A DNA stretch of 36,571 bases from a virus: positions 1 to 36,571 of the IMG/VR virus record IMGVR_UViG_3300035698_006640; one strand, written 5' to 3'. The translations under genes were made by a program, and so were the position numbers. The notes beneath the pieces were generated by a model. The model made no database searches and was not told the DNA's origin. It saw nothing but the letters and a program-made list of their open reading frames with translations. Positions 26,403-35,457 of this stretch are shown here, in pieces (position 1 is the first letter of the stretch; each line of letters starts with the position of its first letter).

Positions 26403-26600
26403 ATGAAACCAAGAATTGATTTGGACGCATTAATTAATAAGCAAAAGGCCAAGCAAGAACAACGCTTTCCCGGTGATTCCTCAAGGATCCGGGAAGGCGT
26501 TTCTTTGTCTATGGGAACAAAGAAGAAGAGGCCTTCGGGGTTTGTTGATAGTGCGAAAGTCAACGAACACGTTGCTGTTACAGTTCAAGATAAAAACTGA
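26403..26600 (+). CDS. First late-arm gene (65 aa), unknown
   Basis: ATG 26403 lies 8 bases after the -10 of the rightward promoter and has no Shine-Dalgarno. The product opens MKPRIDLDALINKQKAKQEQ and has KKKRPSGFVDSAKVNEHV near the end. It is basic and probably disordered. Within it, an RNA hairpin (TTCCCGG...CCGGGAA, 26465-26494) may regulate late transcription. Function unknown. Confidence 0.55.
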   Translation: MKPRIDLDALINKQKAKQEQRFPGDSSRIREGVSLSMGTKKKRPSGFVDSAKVNEHVAVTVQDKN

Positions 26601-26613
26601 AAGGAGTAATATC

Positions 26614-27084
26614 ATGCGTAATGGGAAAAATTTCTCAGAAGGCCGGATAAAAGGATTCTTTAATATACAGATTAAAGAAAAGAAATCTGGTAAAATTGTA
26701 GGGGATTCTGGATGGTGTAGGAATACTCTTACGAACAATGGTTTGAATGCTATTGCGGCTATTGCTATTGGTGCGACAGGTTCGTATGCGGTAGGGTTTG
26801 CGGCTATAGGAAAAGGTACGGACAGTATTGTAGCTGGTGATACTGGTTTAACGAGTGTTCAGAATAAATATCTGGCTGTAGATCCATCGAGTGTTGCAAC
26901 AGGTACTGCAAGATGTACGGTATCTTTTGATGGATCTGATAATTCAGCCACGCTGACTATCGGAGAGATTGGATTGTTTTCTAGCGCTGGCGCTGGAGCC
27001 ATGTTAGCCGGTAATACGTTTACCACTTCTCAGATGACTACGGATCAAACATTAAACGCTACTTATGAATTAAGATTCTCGTAA
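26614..27084 (+). CDS. Tail-fibre-like virion protein
   Basis: I chose ATG 26614, with GGAG upstream, over a start 141 bases earlier that overlaps the previous gene. The 156-residue product has a basic start, then TLTNNGLNAIAAIAIGATGSYAVGFAAIGKG, TSVQNKYLAVD, and GEIGLFSSAGAGAMLAGNTFT ending TLNATYELRF. Gly/Ala-rich beta repeats of this type are common in phage tail proteins. Precise role unknown. Confidence 0.65.
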   Translation: MRNGKNFSEGRIKGFFNIQIKEKKSGKIVGDSGWCRNTLTNNGLNAIAAIAIGATGSYAVGFAAIGKGTDSIVAGDTGLTSVQNKYLAVDPSSVATGTARCTVSFDGSDNSATLTIGEIGLFSSAGAGAMLAGNTFTTSQMTTDQTLNATYELRFS

Positions 27085-27123
27085 GCAGTTGTCAACGCCC
27101 TTAAAGGAAAGGTGCTAAAATAT

Positions 27124-27729
27124 ATGAAGGCGAAATATAAACGTCCTATGAAGAATGAGTTAAAACGGTTATTAGCTAGGAAATCAGGTATTGAATTAGA
27201 CGTTGGTTGTGGAGACAATAAGCAGCCGCGTTTCTTAGGAATGGATAAGCGTAAGGTCCAGGGAGTAGACATCGTACATAATGCAGAGGTCTTTCCCTGG
27301 CCATTACCTAAGAATTCTTGTAACAAGATTTTACTTTCTCACCTTTGGGAACATATCAAACCATGGCTCACGATTGATTTCATGAACGAGGCTTGGCGAG
27401 TTATGAAACCCGGAGGTCAATTATTAATAGTAGTTCCTTATGCAACGAGTTTCGGGTTCTATCAAGACCCCACACATTGCAATCCAGCAAATGAAGCAAC
27501 GTTCACGTACTTCGACCCGGCTCATGGTTTGTACGTGATCTATAAACCAAAGCCGTGGAAATTAGTTAGGAACGCATATCAGATGACTACCAATATGGAA
27601 GTCATTCTTGAAAAAAGGGAGAATAATAATGTCACAGAAAAAGAAAAGCAAGACGCTAGATCGGAATGTTCCCTCATCAATGAGGCCAATCAGTCATATT
27701 ATAAAAAACAAAGAGGAACTAAAAACTAG
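27124..27729 (+). CDS. SAM-dependent methyltransferase
   Basis: I chose ATG 27124; a GTG at 27112 is possible. The 201-residue product has the class I SAM loop ELDVGCGDNKQPRFLGMD, then LSHLWEHI, then AWRVMKPGGQLLIVVPYATSFG. It overlaps the next gene by 101 bases. The last 40 residues are the other frame of the glycosyltransferase start and may be an accidental extension. It may methylate a sugar or protein. Substrate unknown. Confidence 0.82.
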   Translation: MKAKYKRPMKNELKRLLARKSGIELDVGCGDNKQPRFLGMDKRKVQGVDIVHNAEVFPWPLPKNSCNKILLSHLWEHIKPWLTIDFMNEAWRVMKPGGQLLIVVPYATSFGFYQDPTHCNPANEATFTYFDPAHGLYVIYKPKPWKLVRNAYQMTTNMEVILEKRENNNVTEKEKQDARSECSLINEANQSYYKKQRGTKN

Positions 27730-28453
27730 ATTGGTTATCGGAATACCCACTACTGGACATATTCGGTACGAGTGGGCGATCGCTAGGTGGGGGCAAATCA
27801 CTCCTGTCAATTGGAGCCTTGCAGAAATCGCGCAGGCTTACTCTCAGGTAGGGCCGATTGGTTATCTCGTTGCGGACGCTAGGAACATTGTCGCTCATAC
27901 TTTCTTAACTCAGAAAAGTTGCGAGTGGCTTTTATTCATTGACCATGATGTTATTCTCCCGGGAGATACATTTGTTAAAATGAATACGTATATGGATAAA
28001 GCGGATATGCCTTTAATGAGTGGTTTGTATTACGCTAAAGGTGAACCACCTCCACCATTAGTATTCAGAGGTAGAGGAAATTCTGTTTATAGGAAATGGA
28101 AAATGGGTGATAAAGTTGAAGTTGATGCAGTACCTATGGGCTGTACGCTTATTCACAAGTCTTTATTAGAAGAAACAGCAAAAATATCTGAGGGATATAG
28201 TGTCCCTGGAATAAAAGGAAACATTAAAAAGATCTTTGAGACTCCGCGCCATGCGTGGTTTGATCCAGAAAGCGCAAGATACCAAAAAGAAACCGGAACA
28301 GAAGATATTTATTTCTGCGATAAAATACTCAAGAACAATCTCCTCAAGAAAGCGGGCTGGCATAAACTCGCTAAGAAGAAGTACCCCTTCATATGCGACA
28401 CCTCCATCTTCTGCAAGCACATCGATCTGCAAACAGGACGGCAGTTTCCGTAA
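27629..28453 (+). CDS. Glycosyltransferase-like protein (GT-A)
   Basis: I chose ATG 27629 behind AGGGAG; the earlier TTG is inside the methyltransferase gene. The 274-residue product has LVIGIPTTGHIRYEWAIARWG, then DARNIVAHTFLTQKSCEWLLFIDHDVILPGDTF (a D-H-D motif for the metal), and PLMSGLYYAKGEPPP. It probably transfers a sugar to DNA, a host surface or a virion part. It is followed by structural genes. Confidence 0.75.
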   Translation: MSQKKKSKTLDRNVPSSMRPISHIIKNKEELKTRLVIGIPTTGHIRYEWAIARWGQITPVNWSLAEIAQAYSQVGPIGYLVADARNIVAHTFLTQKSCEWLLFIDHDVILPGDTFVKMNTYMDKADMPLMSGLYYAKGEPPPPLVFRGRGNSVYRKWKMGDKVEVDAVPMGCTLIHKSLLEETAKISEGYSVPGIKGNIKKIFETPRHAWFDPESARYQKETGTEDIYFCDKILKNNLLKKAGWHKLAKKKYPFICDTSIFCKHIDLQTGRQFP

Positions 28454-28510
28454 AAGTTTTAAGGTACCTGCGTAGATTTGCATGACGTTGTTAAACGATA
28501 GGAGAACTAT

Positions 28511-28819
28511 ATGTCGAAATTCAATGGGGAAGTTTACGCAGACGACGACCTAACTTTAAAAGGCGAGTTCGTTACAGATGGAGCAGCTCAAACTCCGGAT
28601 GCCGGGAGTGGCTTGATTCAGATTTGGAAGAAAGGTTCAACTACAGCATACCTAGCATCTACCACCGCAAGCATTTCAGGAACTACAATTTATTACAAAG
28701 CCGCTGACCTCACGATTGGGGACTACGTTGCTTACATTACTGCGAAGTTTAATTCCGGTGCGGATGAACGTACAGGAGAAATCAAATTTACTGTGAAAGA
28801 AAAAACTACAATATGGTAA
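28511..28819 (+). CDS. Small Ig-like virion protein
   Basis: ATG 28511 follows TAGGAG. The 102-residue product is strand-rich (DDLTLKGEFVTDGA, SGLIQIWKKGSTTAYLAST, YVAYITAKFNSGADERTGEIKF), consistent with a small Ig-like or jelly-roll domain found in phage tails or baseplates. It precedes the two large repeat proteins. Function inferred from fold only. Confidence 0.6.
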   Translation: MSKFNGEVYADDDLTLKGEFVTDGAAQTPDAGSGLIQIWKKGSTTAYLASTTASISGTTIYYKAADLTIGDYVAYITAKFNSGADERTGEIKFTVKEKTTIW

Positions 28820-28823
28820 TAAT

Positions 28824-30668
28824 ATGAAAGAGATAATTAATAAACGTACATACAATCAAAAGGTGTTCGATAACAATGGTGGTGAGAAAAAATATCGCAT
28901 TCATGCCAGGCACATACATTATAAAAATGGTAATGGCTTTGAGGATATCGATACGTCTTTAACTTTTGATAGTGTCACTAAGCAATATAAACATACTAAA
29001 GCATCTTATCATCCAAAATTACCTGAGTACGCTGATGGATGGTTTGAGTTTTACAATGCTTATGAAGGTGCTAATCATACAATAAAGGCTAGGCCTATAA
29101 CTTCTCACGTGAAAGGTATTTATTCTGAGAGTGAAGATGGTCACAGCGTTTTATATCAAGATGCTTTTGGAAAAGATATAGATCTAAAAGTCTACGCTTA
29201 TTATGCAGGATTAAAAAAAGTTATTTGTATAAATAAAAAACCAGTTGATACTTCTAAAGATATACATTTTGACTTTGAGTTAGATCTTCCAAAACAATCT
29301 GAAGTAACGAAACCTGATAATACTAAATGGGATGTCTCACCAGAAAAATTAGAATTTAAAGATAAAACACTTCGTATAGGAAAAGATAATAAATTTTCTT
29401 ATTTTAAAAGTGCGAGATTATGGGATAGTGGTAGATTAAAGAAATCTGTTGATATTGAATTATATCAAAAAGATGGTAAGACATATCTACGTAAGACAAT
29501 AACTTCTGATATATTAGAGAAAGCTGTATATCCTTTATATACAGATCACCCTACAGATTATTGGTCGGGTGGTGGTAATGCCGCTGTATGGCATAATACC
29601 CCACAGGATTGGGCTACTACTCATGGTTTGACAACTGGTGATGATCTTGATTTTTTATCAACATTTGAAGTAGGGCCATTATTGTCTGAAGGTAAATGGG
29701 CTATTTTTAGACATTTCGTACCAATAAATACTTCTGGTATTGAAGATACTGATACAATAACTTCTGCTTCACTTTTTGTAATGGCGGCTCTGATATCATT
29801 GTATAATAAAGATAGAGATGGAACTAACTGGATTGGCGTTGTTCAAACTTCTCAAAATGATCCTACTACATTAGTATTTGCGGATTATAATCAATGTGGT
29901 GCTGAAACAGATCCTACTTATGGTAGTGACACATTTATTTTAATAGAGAATCTAAACACGTATATGTGGGGTTATAATGAATGGGAGTTAAATTCTACAG
30001 GATTAACTTGGGTAGATAAAACAGGGTATAGTAAATTTGGGTTAAGAGAAGGGCATGACGCTACAAATGAAGAACCTGATGATGATTCTTATTGTGATAT
30101 GTACTCTCAAGCATATACAGGAACAGGGAGAGATCCTTATCTCGAAGTTACTACATTTGAAGATGGTATGTCTACATCAGATTCAATATCTATTGCGGAA
30201 AATTTATCATTGGAACTTTCTACATCAGATGTGTTGGAAGTTAATACATCCGATTCGATAACTATCGCAGAAGATATATCATTCTTTCTTCCATCATTAG
30301 ATATTTACGTATCAGATAGTATAACAATAGCAGAAAATAGATCGTTTATACTTTCTACATTATATCTTTCTACATCAGATTCAATAACTATCGCAGAAAA
30401 TACAGCGTTCTTTCTTCCATCATTAGATATTTACGTATCAGATAGTATAACAATAGCAGAAAATATATCATTATTAATTCCATCAACAGACATTAATACA
30501 TCGGATACAATATCTATAGCAGAAGATATATCGCTTATTATTCCGATATTAAATCTTTCTGTATCAGATACGATATCAATAGCAGAGAATAATGGTCAAT
30601 CAACATCTGCAACAAGCGACCTTAGTATGGATTTAGGAAATCAATATAATAGAGTTGAAATAGTTTAA
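28824..30668 (+). CDS. Large virion protein A, DNRLRE-like domain and 21-residue repeats
   Basis: This 614-residue protein starts at ATG 28824, probably by coupling. The N-terminal half is strand-rich. A DNRLRE-like beta-sandwich runs to about residue 450 (FRHFVPINTSGIEDTDTI, then GRDPYLEVTTF). Seven copies of SD(S/T)I(S/T)IAE(N/D) in 21-residue units follow and end the protein. Such repeats form fibrous stalks in phage adhesins. It is paired with the next gene, which has the same repeats. Confidence 0.65.
   Translation: MKEIINKRTYNQKVFDNNGGEKKYRIHARHIHYKNGNGFEDIDTSLTFDSVTKQYKHTKASYHPKLPEYADGWFEFYNAYEGANHTIKARPITSHVKGIYSESEDGHSVLYQDAFGKDIDLKVYAYYAGLKKVICINKKPVDTSKDIHFDFELDLPKQSEVTKPDNTKWDVSPEKLEFKDKTLRIGKDNKFSYFKSARLWDSGRLKKSVDIELYQKDGKTYLRKTITSDILEKAVYPLYTDHPTDYWSGGGNAAVWHNTPQDWATTHGLTTGDDLDFLSTFEVGPLLSEGKWAIFRHFVPINTSGIEDTDTITSASLFVMAALISLYNKDRDGTNWIGVVQTSQNDPTTLVFADYNQCGAETDPTYGSDTFILIENLNTYMWGYNEWELNSTGLTWVDKTGYSKFGLREGHDATNEEPDDDSYCDMYSQAYTGTGRDPYLEVTTFEDGMSTSDSISIAENLSLELSTSDVLEVNTSDSITIAEDISFFLPSLDIYVSDSITIAENRSFILSTLYLSTSDSITIAENTAFFLPSLDIYVSDSITIAENISLLIPSTDINTSDTISIAEDISLIIPILNLSVSDTISIAENNGQSTSATSDLSMDLGNQYNRVEIV
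30174..30591 (+). repeat. Seven-copy 63-nt repeat array in virion protein A
   Basis: Each unit is about 63 nt (21 residues) and codes for a consensus of SDSITIAEN plus a hydrophobic strand. Copies are nearly identical in places: a 58-base stretch (30282-30339) recurs exactly 126 bases later (30408-30465), i.e. two units. This points to recent duplication. Confidence 0.85.
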
Positions 30669-30684
30669 TATAAAGGATTAGTAT

Positions 30685-33411
30685 ATGTTACGAGGAATTA
30701 AACATCATACAGAAATAGAAGATATCGGCAATAATCAAATAGCCGCTACTGTATTAGCTTATCCTAAGTATTATGAAAAGGATGGTAAATTTGAGTTATG
30801 CGATAATACCATAGTTCCTTCCGATGATCCCGGTTGGGATTGGGAAGTTAAAAAAGGTGTATATGAACTTCATATAAAGAATGATGGAACTTATGAGTTC
30901 AATCATATGGGTGATATATTTACTCAAAAGATTATAGGTATTGGATTTTTCAATAAAGATACAAAGAAAAAAATTACAAAGACTAATTTAACTTTATCCT
31001 CTCCCACTGTGAACGGTAATGAAATTTCTTGGTCGCTTCCTCTGGGATGTACCTATACTATTAGAGCTGTTAATACAAATGATATGCTTAAAGATATTCT
31101 TACCTTATCTCAACAAGCTCAAAACTATTTAAAGTCTAATAAACCTAGCGGGTGGACTGCTCAAAATACCTACATAGGTGTCCTTTACAATATGGATTTA
31201 ACTAAATCTGACATGGTTGAAAGTAAAGATTTTGAGACTGAAGGTAAAATAAGATTTATTAAAAATGGTAAAGTTAAGCATATGATAACCAAATCAGTAG
31301 CGAAACATACTCTTTATGATGATAATTATTTGGATGAACAAGTTAATGAGGATAGAAGTTGGAAGAAAAGAATAATTTATAAAAATGGTAAATATGCCGA
31401 GGTTGTCCCAGTCACCTCTTTAGATAGTGAGGATGGTAATTTAATATTCAATGCTACTATTTATATGCAACAAGGTGTAGATAGTTATACTGGCTGTATC
31501 GACACTTTTTTAGCTAATGATGTAGACCATGCTACAGATCCGGTAGAAAGTTTATCCAACTCATCTGGTGAGGCACAGTTAGTTAAATGGGATTTAACAG
31601 ACTTTGAGGGTGCTACTCTTACTTCTTGTCAAATGAGAATAAGGCATGGAGCTAGAGGGTATCAGCATACATTATACCTATATCAAGTATTGAGAGATTG
31701 GGTTTCAGATCCCGGCAATGCTCGTATTGGTACTTGGAGTGCTGGTAATAATTGGACTACGGGCGGTGCTAGAGGTATAGGAACTGATACAGGATCTTCC
31801 ATTGACTCTTTTTCTGCACCCAATGTTGGTTACACTTATTGGGATAGTGCTAGTTTCTTACAATTACTTCAAGACTTTATAGATGGAGAGGAAGTTAATT
31901 ATGGCACTAGGATGGGTACAACGGGATCATTGTATACCATGAGTGTATGTGCTTCTGAGTATGCAACATCTAGCTATCGACCTAGATTGTATATGGTATA
32001 TACTATTCCAGGGCTTATAGTTGATTCAGTTACTATCTCTGAGAATATTAATGTCGTACACTCACTCATATCTGTGTCTGTTTCCGATTCAGTTTCAATT
32101 GCAGAAGATATTACTCCAGTACATTCGGTTATATCTTTATTAGTTTTTGATACTGTTTCTATTGCCGAAGATATAAGTTTAATTATTCCTATACTATATA
32201 TTTCTATATCAGATACGATTTCTATCGCAGAAGATATTAATCCAGTACATTCGGTTATATCTTTATTAGTTTTTGATACTGTTTCTATATATGATCCCCC
32301 TATTAACTATCGAGATGCTGTTGTTATTGATGAAGATATAGAAACTGATATGCCTCTTGCTAAAAAACCATTTGATTCGATTAGCATTGCGGAAGATCTC
32401 GCGTTCGAAGGACTTCAAGCGATAACATTAGAGATTAATGTTAGTGATTCCATATCTATATCTGAATATGTTAATCCAGCACATTCTTTACTGCAATTAG
32501 AAGTATCAGACAGCATATCTATTACCGAATATGATAAAGAATTGATTAATTTCTTATTAATTAGCTTATCAGATACAATTTCTATCGCAGAATATAATAA
32601 GGAATTAATTGATTTATTATTTAGTTTATCAGATACAATATTTATAGCAGAAAATATAGCATTCTTCTTACCGTCTTTATCTATTAATATTTCTGATTCA
32701 GTATCGATAGCAGAAAACATCTCTGGACTAATACCAGTTCTCAATCTTTCAATAAGTGATTCGATCAGTATTGCTGAGTATGTGATATTAAGTAATGCAA
32801 TATTTTTACCTATTAATAATGCTGTTTCTATTGCTGAAAATATAAATTTAATTATTCCAATACTAAATCTTTCAGTAAGCGATTCGATATCTATCAATGA
32901 AAATATTAATACAGTAATAAATAAATTATATATTACTTTAAATGATTCAATAATAATATCAGATGTTGTTTCACATCCATCATTGAAAAGTTATACATCA
33001 ATATTTAATTCAGTTTCTATTTCTGAAAATATAACATTAGAAATTACACTATTAAAACTTTCTGTAAGCGATTCTGTTTCAATATCTGAAAGCAATACGT
33101 ACAATATTTATGATCAGATATTATATTTATCTGTAAGTGATTCTGTTTCAATATCTGAAATTCAATACATTGGTAGCGTATCGATTGAAACGTCAAATGC
33201 AATTTTAATATCTGAAAATATACAAGTAGATATTCCTATAACAATAAACATATTTGATTCCATTACTGTGATAGATGTTTTATCTATTCCGGTTGGTTTT
33301 AAGTATGAATTTAACCACGTAACAGATGAATTGGATTTTATAGAAAAGACCGATAAATTGAAATTTAATAATATAACCAACGAACTCTTATTTGAGGAGG
33401 TACTGCAATGA
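30685..33411 (+). CDS. Large virion protein B, DNRLRE domain and many repeats
   Basis: This 908-residue protein starts at ATG 30685 behind AAAGGATT. Residues 1-240 are strand-rich. A DNRLRE-like sandwich spans about 260-440 (TFLANDVDHATDP, QMRIRHGARGYQHTLYLYQVLRDW, YRPRLYMVYTIPG). Residues 445-870 are about twenty 21-residue repeats of the same SDSISIAE family as protein A. The end is a short acidic tail. Function: likely tail-fibre or adhesin. The stop overlaps the TerS start (ATGA). Confidence 0.65.
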   Translation: MLRGIKHHTEIEDIGNNQIAATVLAYPKYYEKDGKFELCDNTIVPSDDPGWDWEVKKGVYELHIKNDGTYEFNHMGDIFTQKIIGIGFFNKDTKKKITKTNLTLSSPTVNGNEISWSLPLGCTYTIRAVNTNDMLKDILTLSQQAQNYLKSNKPSGWTAQNTYIGVLYNMDLTKSDMVESKDFETEGKIRFIKNGKVKHMITKSVAKHTLYDDNYLDEQVNEDRSWKKRIIYKNGKYAEVVPVTSLDSEDGNLIFNATIYMQQGVDSYTGCIDTFLANDVDHATDPVESLSNSSGEAQLVKWDLTDFEGATLTSCQMRIRHGARGYQHTLYLYQVLRDWVSDPGNARIGTWSAGNNWTTGGARGIGTDTGSSIDSFSAPNVGYTYWDSASFLQLLQDFIDGEEVNYGTRMGTTGSLYTMSVCASEYATSSYRPRLYMVYTIPGLIVDSVTISENINVVHSLISVSVSDSVSIAEDITPVHSVISLLVFDTVSIAEDISLIIPILYISISDTISIAEDINPVHSVISLLVFDTVSIYDPPINYRDAVVIDEDIETDMPLAKKPFDSISIAEDLAFEGLQAITLEINVSDSISISEYVNPAHSLLQLEVSDSISITEYDKELINFLLISLSDTISIAEYNKELIDLLFSLSDTIFIAENIAFFLPSLSINISDSVSIAENISGLIPVLNLSISDSISIAEYVILSNAIFLPINNAVSIAENINLIIPILNLSVSDSISINENINTVINKLYITLNDSIIISDVVSHPSLKSYTSIFNSVSISENITLEITLLKLSVSDSVSISESNTYNIYDQILYLSVSDSVSISEIQYIGSVSIETSNAILISENIQVDIPITINIFDSITVIDVLSIPVGFKYEFNHVTDELDFIEKTDKLKFNNITNELLFEEVLQ
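32020..33285 (+). repeat. About 20-copy 63-nt repeat array in virion protein B
   Basis: The same 21-residue unit (SDSVSIAED, SDTISIAEY and variants) continues for about 1.2 kb. One pair of units around 32116-32163 recurs at 32242-32289 with the same 126-base period as in protein A. Many copies have drifted (for example FDTVSIYDPP). Confidence 0.85.
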
Positions 33412-33968
33412 ATCCAAACAGTTTAGATAATTTAGGAAAAGACAAACCCGCTCACCATGAGTATGAGCAAGGTTACAAGTTACCATTGAACAAAATCGAT
33501 GACTTATTCGTAGCACTTTCAAATGGTATGCCAATTACGAAAGCGGCTAAAGAAGCTGGAATATCTTTTCCTACTGCGAAGAAGTATTTCGATGAAGGAG
33601 ATCCGGCCAGAGGAATAAAACCTTTAGTGCAAAGGCTCACTGTTTTTCGTGAAAAAATAAGTGAGAATTTTACTAAAGAATTTTTGGAAAGACAAACAGA
33701 TCTACTTGATACTGTTCGTAAAGTAATCAATAAACTTAAAAAACAATTAGAGGTAGAAATAGAAGAATCTACTGGAAGTAAAAGTAAAGCTAGTTATGCC
33801 GCGCTAGAACGATTTATCAAATTAGAAGTATCGCTTATGGGGAAACCTGAAACAGTAAAAGATTTTGGTATGATGGATGCGGAGAGTATTAAATTATTAT
33901 CTGATAAAGTTGAAGATAGCACAGGCAGAGCGGAGATTATAAATGACAATCAGCCAGCAACAAATTAA
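33408..33968 (+). CDS. terS: Terminase small subunit
   Basis: This 186-residue protein starts at ATG 33408, overlapping the preceding stop. The N-terminus is polar. Residues 37-60 form a helix-turn-helix (ALSNGMPITKAAKEAGISF, then PTAKKYFDEG), as in small terminases. The middle has a long helix (LLDTVRKVINKLKKQLEVEIEE). It recognises the packaging site and hands DNA to TerL, which follows directly and overlaps by 26 bases. Confidence 0.82.
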   Translation: MNPNSLDNLGKDKPAHHEYEQGYKLPLNKIDDLFVALSNGMPITKAAKEAGISFPTAKKYFDEGDPARGIKPLVQRLTVFREKISENFTKEFLERQTDLLDTVRKVINKLKKQLEVEIEESTGSKSKASYAALERFIKLEVSLMGKPETVKDFGMMDAESIKLLSDKVEDSTGRAEIINDNQPATN

Positions 33969-35457
33969 AGCACAGGCAATAAAGGAATGGAATAGATGTA
34001 AAATAGATGATACGTATTTTATCTATAATTATTGCTATGTTATCGATACTAGGAAATCAGAAGATAAAATTTTCCGAATGGTACCTTGGCCTCATTTGAT
34101 TGAACTTATTGATGAATTGAATAAGGCCGTAAAAGGTGGTTACAATGTTATTGTTGAGAAGTCACGTGACATGGGAATATCATGGGCTATTATGGCGTGG
34201 CAATTACATAAGGTATTATTTACAGAAGGATGGATGTCATTAAATATTTCCAGAAAAGAATCTGAGGTTCAGGATCCCGGAAAAACTCCAAAGTCTTTAT
34301 TTGGTAGACTTGATTTTATGAATGAAAGATTACCATCTTATTTAAAAATGAGAACTGATAGTCCATTTTTATCATTTAAGTGTAAGAGTAATAATTCCTA
34401 CATATCAGGAGAATCCGCGAATGTGAATGCCGGCCGGGATATGCAGTACAGTTTTATTTTAATTGATGAAGCTGGTATGATAGGAGTATTAGAGGAAATG
34501 TGGCAATCAGTAGTAAATTCTTCAAATTGTATTGTGTTAAACTCTACGCCACCTGTAGACGGTAACGACCATAAGTTTTCAAAACTTAGAAATATGAAAG
34601 GCCCTGATGGTAAGCCTGCGTTTAAAATTCTTACGTATCATTGGAAACGACACCCTAATAAAAATGCTGTCTGGTACGCTAAAAAAACGCTTAATATGAC
34701 TGATGAAGATATTGCCAGAGAACTTGATATTAATTATGAAAAATCAGCTACGTTAAAAATTTATCACGAGTTCAATGAAGAGAAACATTGTCCTCCAGAT
34801 GATATTCCTTATAATCCAAGACTACCTCTTTATTTAAGTTTTGACTTTGGATTAGATGATCCTGAATCAATATTATTTCTTCAAATCATAAGGGATGGCG
34901 ATGGAAAGAAAATGCCTGTTGTGATAGATGAATACGAAAAAGGAAATCTTTTATCTCATGAGCATTTTGCTAATATAAAAGAACAACTTACATTAATGGG
35001 GTACGTTGGAAAAATAGCGGAGATAAAAGCTAGTGGAGATCCTGAAGGTAAGAAACGAGAAAGAACTTCGCGTCAAAGTGTTGTTGATACATATTCTAAT
35101 CTCGGATTGAAAATAGATATAAAAGAAGCTGGTCTTGAAGAAAGACGAAGGTCTGTAAAACTTTTATTAAAAGGAAAAGATTCATTAGGTAATCCTAGAA
35201 TGTTGATAAGCCGAAAATGCGTTAATTTGATAGATTCTTTAAAGAATCATTTACGAAAAAATAAAGATGAAATTGAAGCAAGAAGAACTAAATATACTCA
35301 TTCAGCTACTAGCCTAGAATTCTTTTGTGTGAAAGAATTTCCGGCACTTCCTGTTAGCGCTATTATATACAGTAAAGATCCTGATCCAAAAAAGAGAAGG
35401 CGATTATCGATGGCATTCAATTCGCAAAAAAGGAGAAGTTTAATATGGAACCCATAA
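33943..35457 (+). CDS. terL: Terminase large subunit
   Basis: This 504-residue protein starts at ATG 33943 behind GGAG. The ATPase half has VEKSRDMGISW (residues 71-81, Walker-A-like) and FILIDEAG (171-178, Walker B), then CIVLNSTPP (coupling motif). The nuclease half has SFDFGLDDPES (D301), VIDEYEKGN (D329) and SGDPEGKKRE (D366) as the RNase H-like acidic set. It is the packaging motor. The gene overlaps the portal start by 13 bases. Confidence 0.95.
   Translation: MTISQQQIKAQAIKEWNRCKIDDTYFIYNYCYVIDTRKSEDKIFRMVPWPHLIELIDELNKAVKGGYNVIVEKSRDMGISWAIMAWQLHKVLFTEGWMSLNISRKESEVQDPGKTPKSLFGRLDFMNERLPSYLKMRTDSPFLSFKCKSNNSYISGESANVNAGRDMQYSFILIDEAGMIGVLEEMWQSVVNSSNCIVLNSTPPVDGNDHKFSKLRNMKGPDGKPAFKILTYHWKRHPNKNAVWYAKKTLNMTDEDIARELDINYEKSATLKIYHEFNEEKHCPPDDIPYNPRLPLYLSFDFGLDDPESILFLQIIRDGDGKKMPVVIDEYEKGNLLSHEHFANIKEQLTLMGYVGKIAEIKASGDPEGKKRERTSRQSVVDTYSNLGLKIDIKEAGLEERRRSVKLLLKGKDSLGNPRMLISRKCVNLIDSLKNHLRKNKDEIEARRTKYTHSATSLEFFCVKEFPALPVSAIIYSKDPDPKKRRRLSMAFNSQKRRSLIWNP

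Noticed and set aside
26473-26613. N-terminal extension of the tail-fibre-like gene
   Set aside because: It overlaps the first late gene in another frame. The ATG at 26614 has a good RBS and begins the recognisable protein.
32415-32897. A 160-codon minus frame with repeated AIDIES-like segments
   Set aside because: It is the antisense of the virion protein B repeat array, so the regular pattern comes from the real gene.
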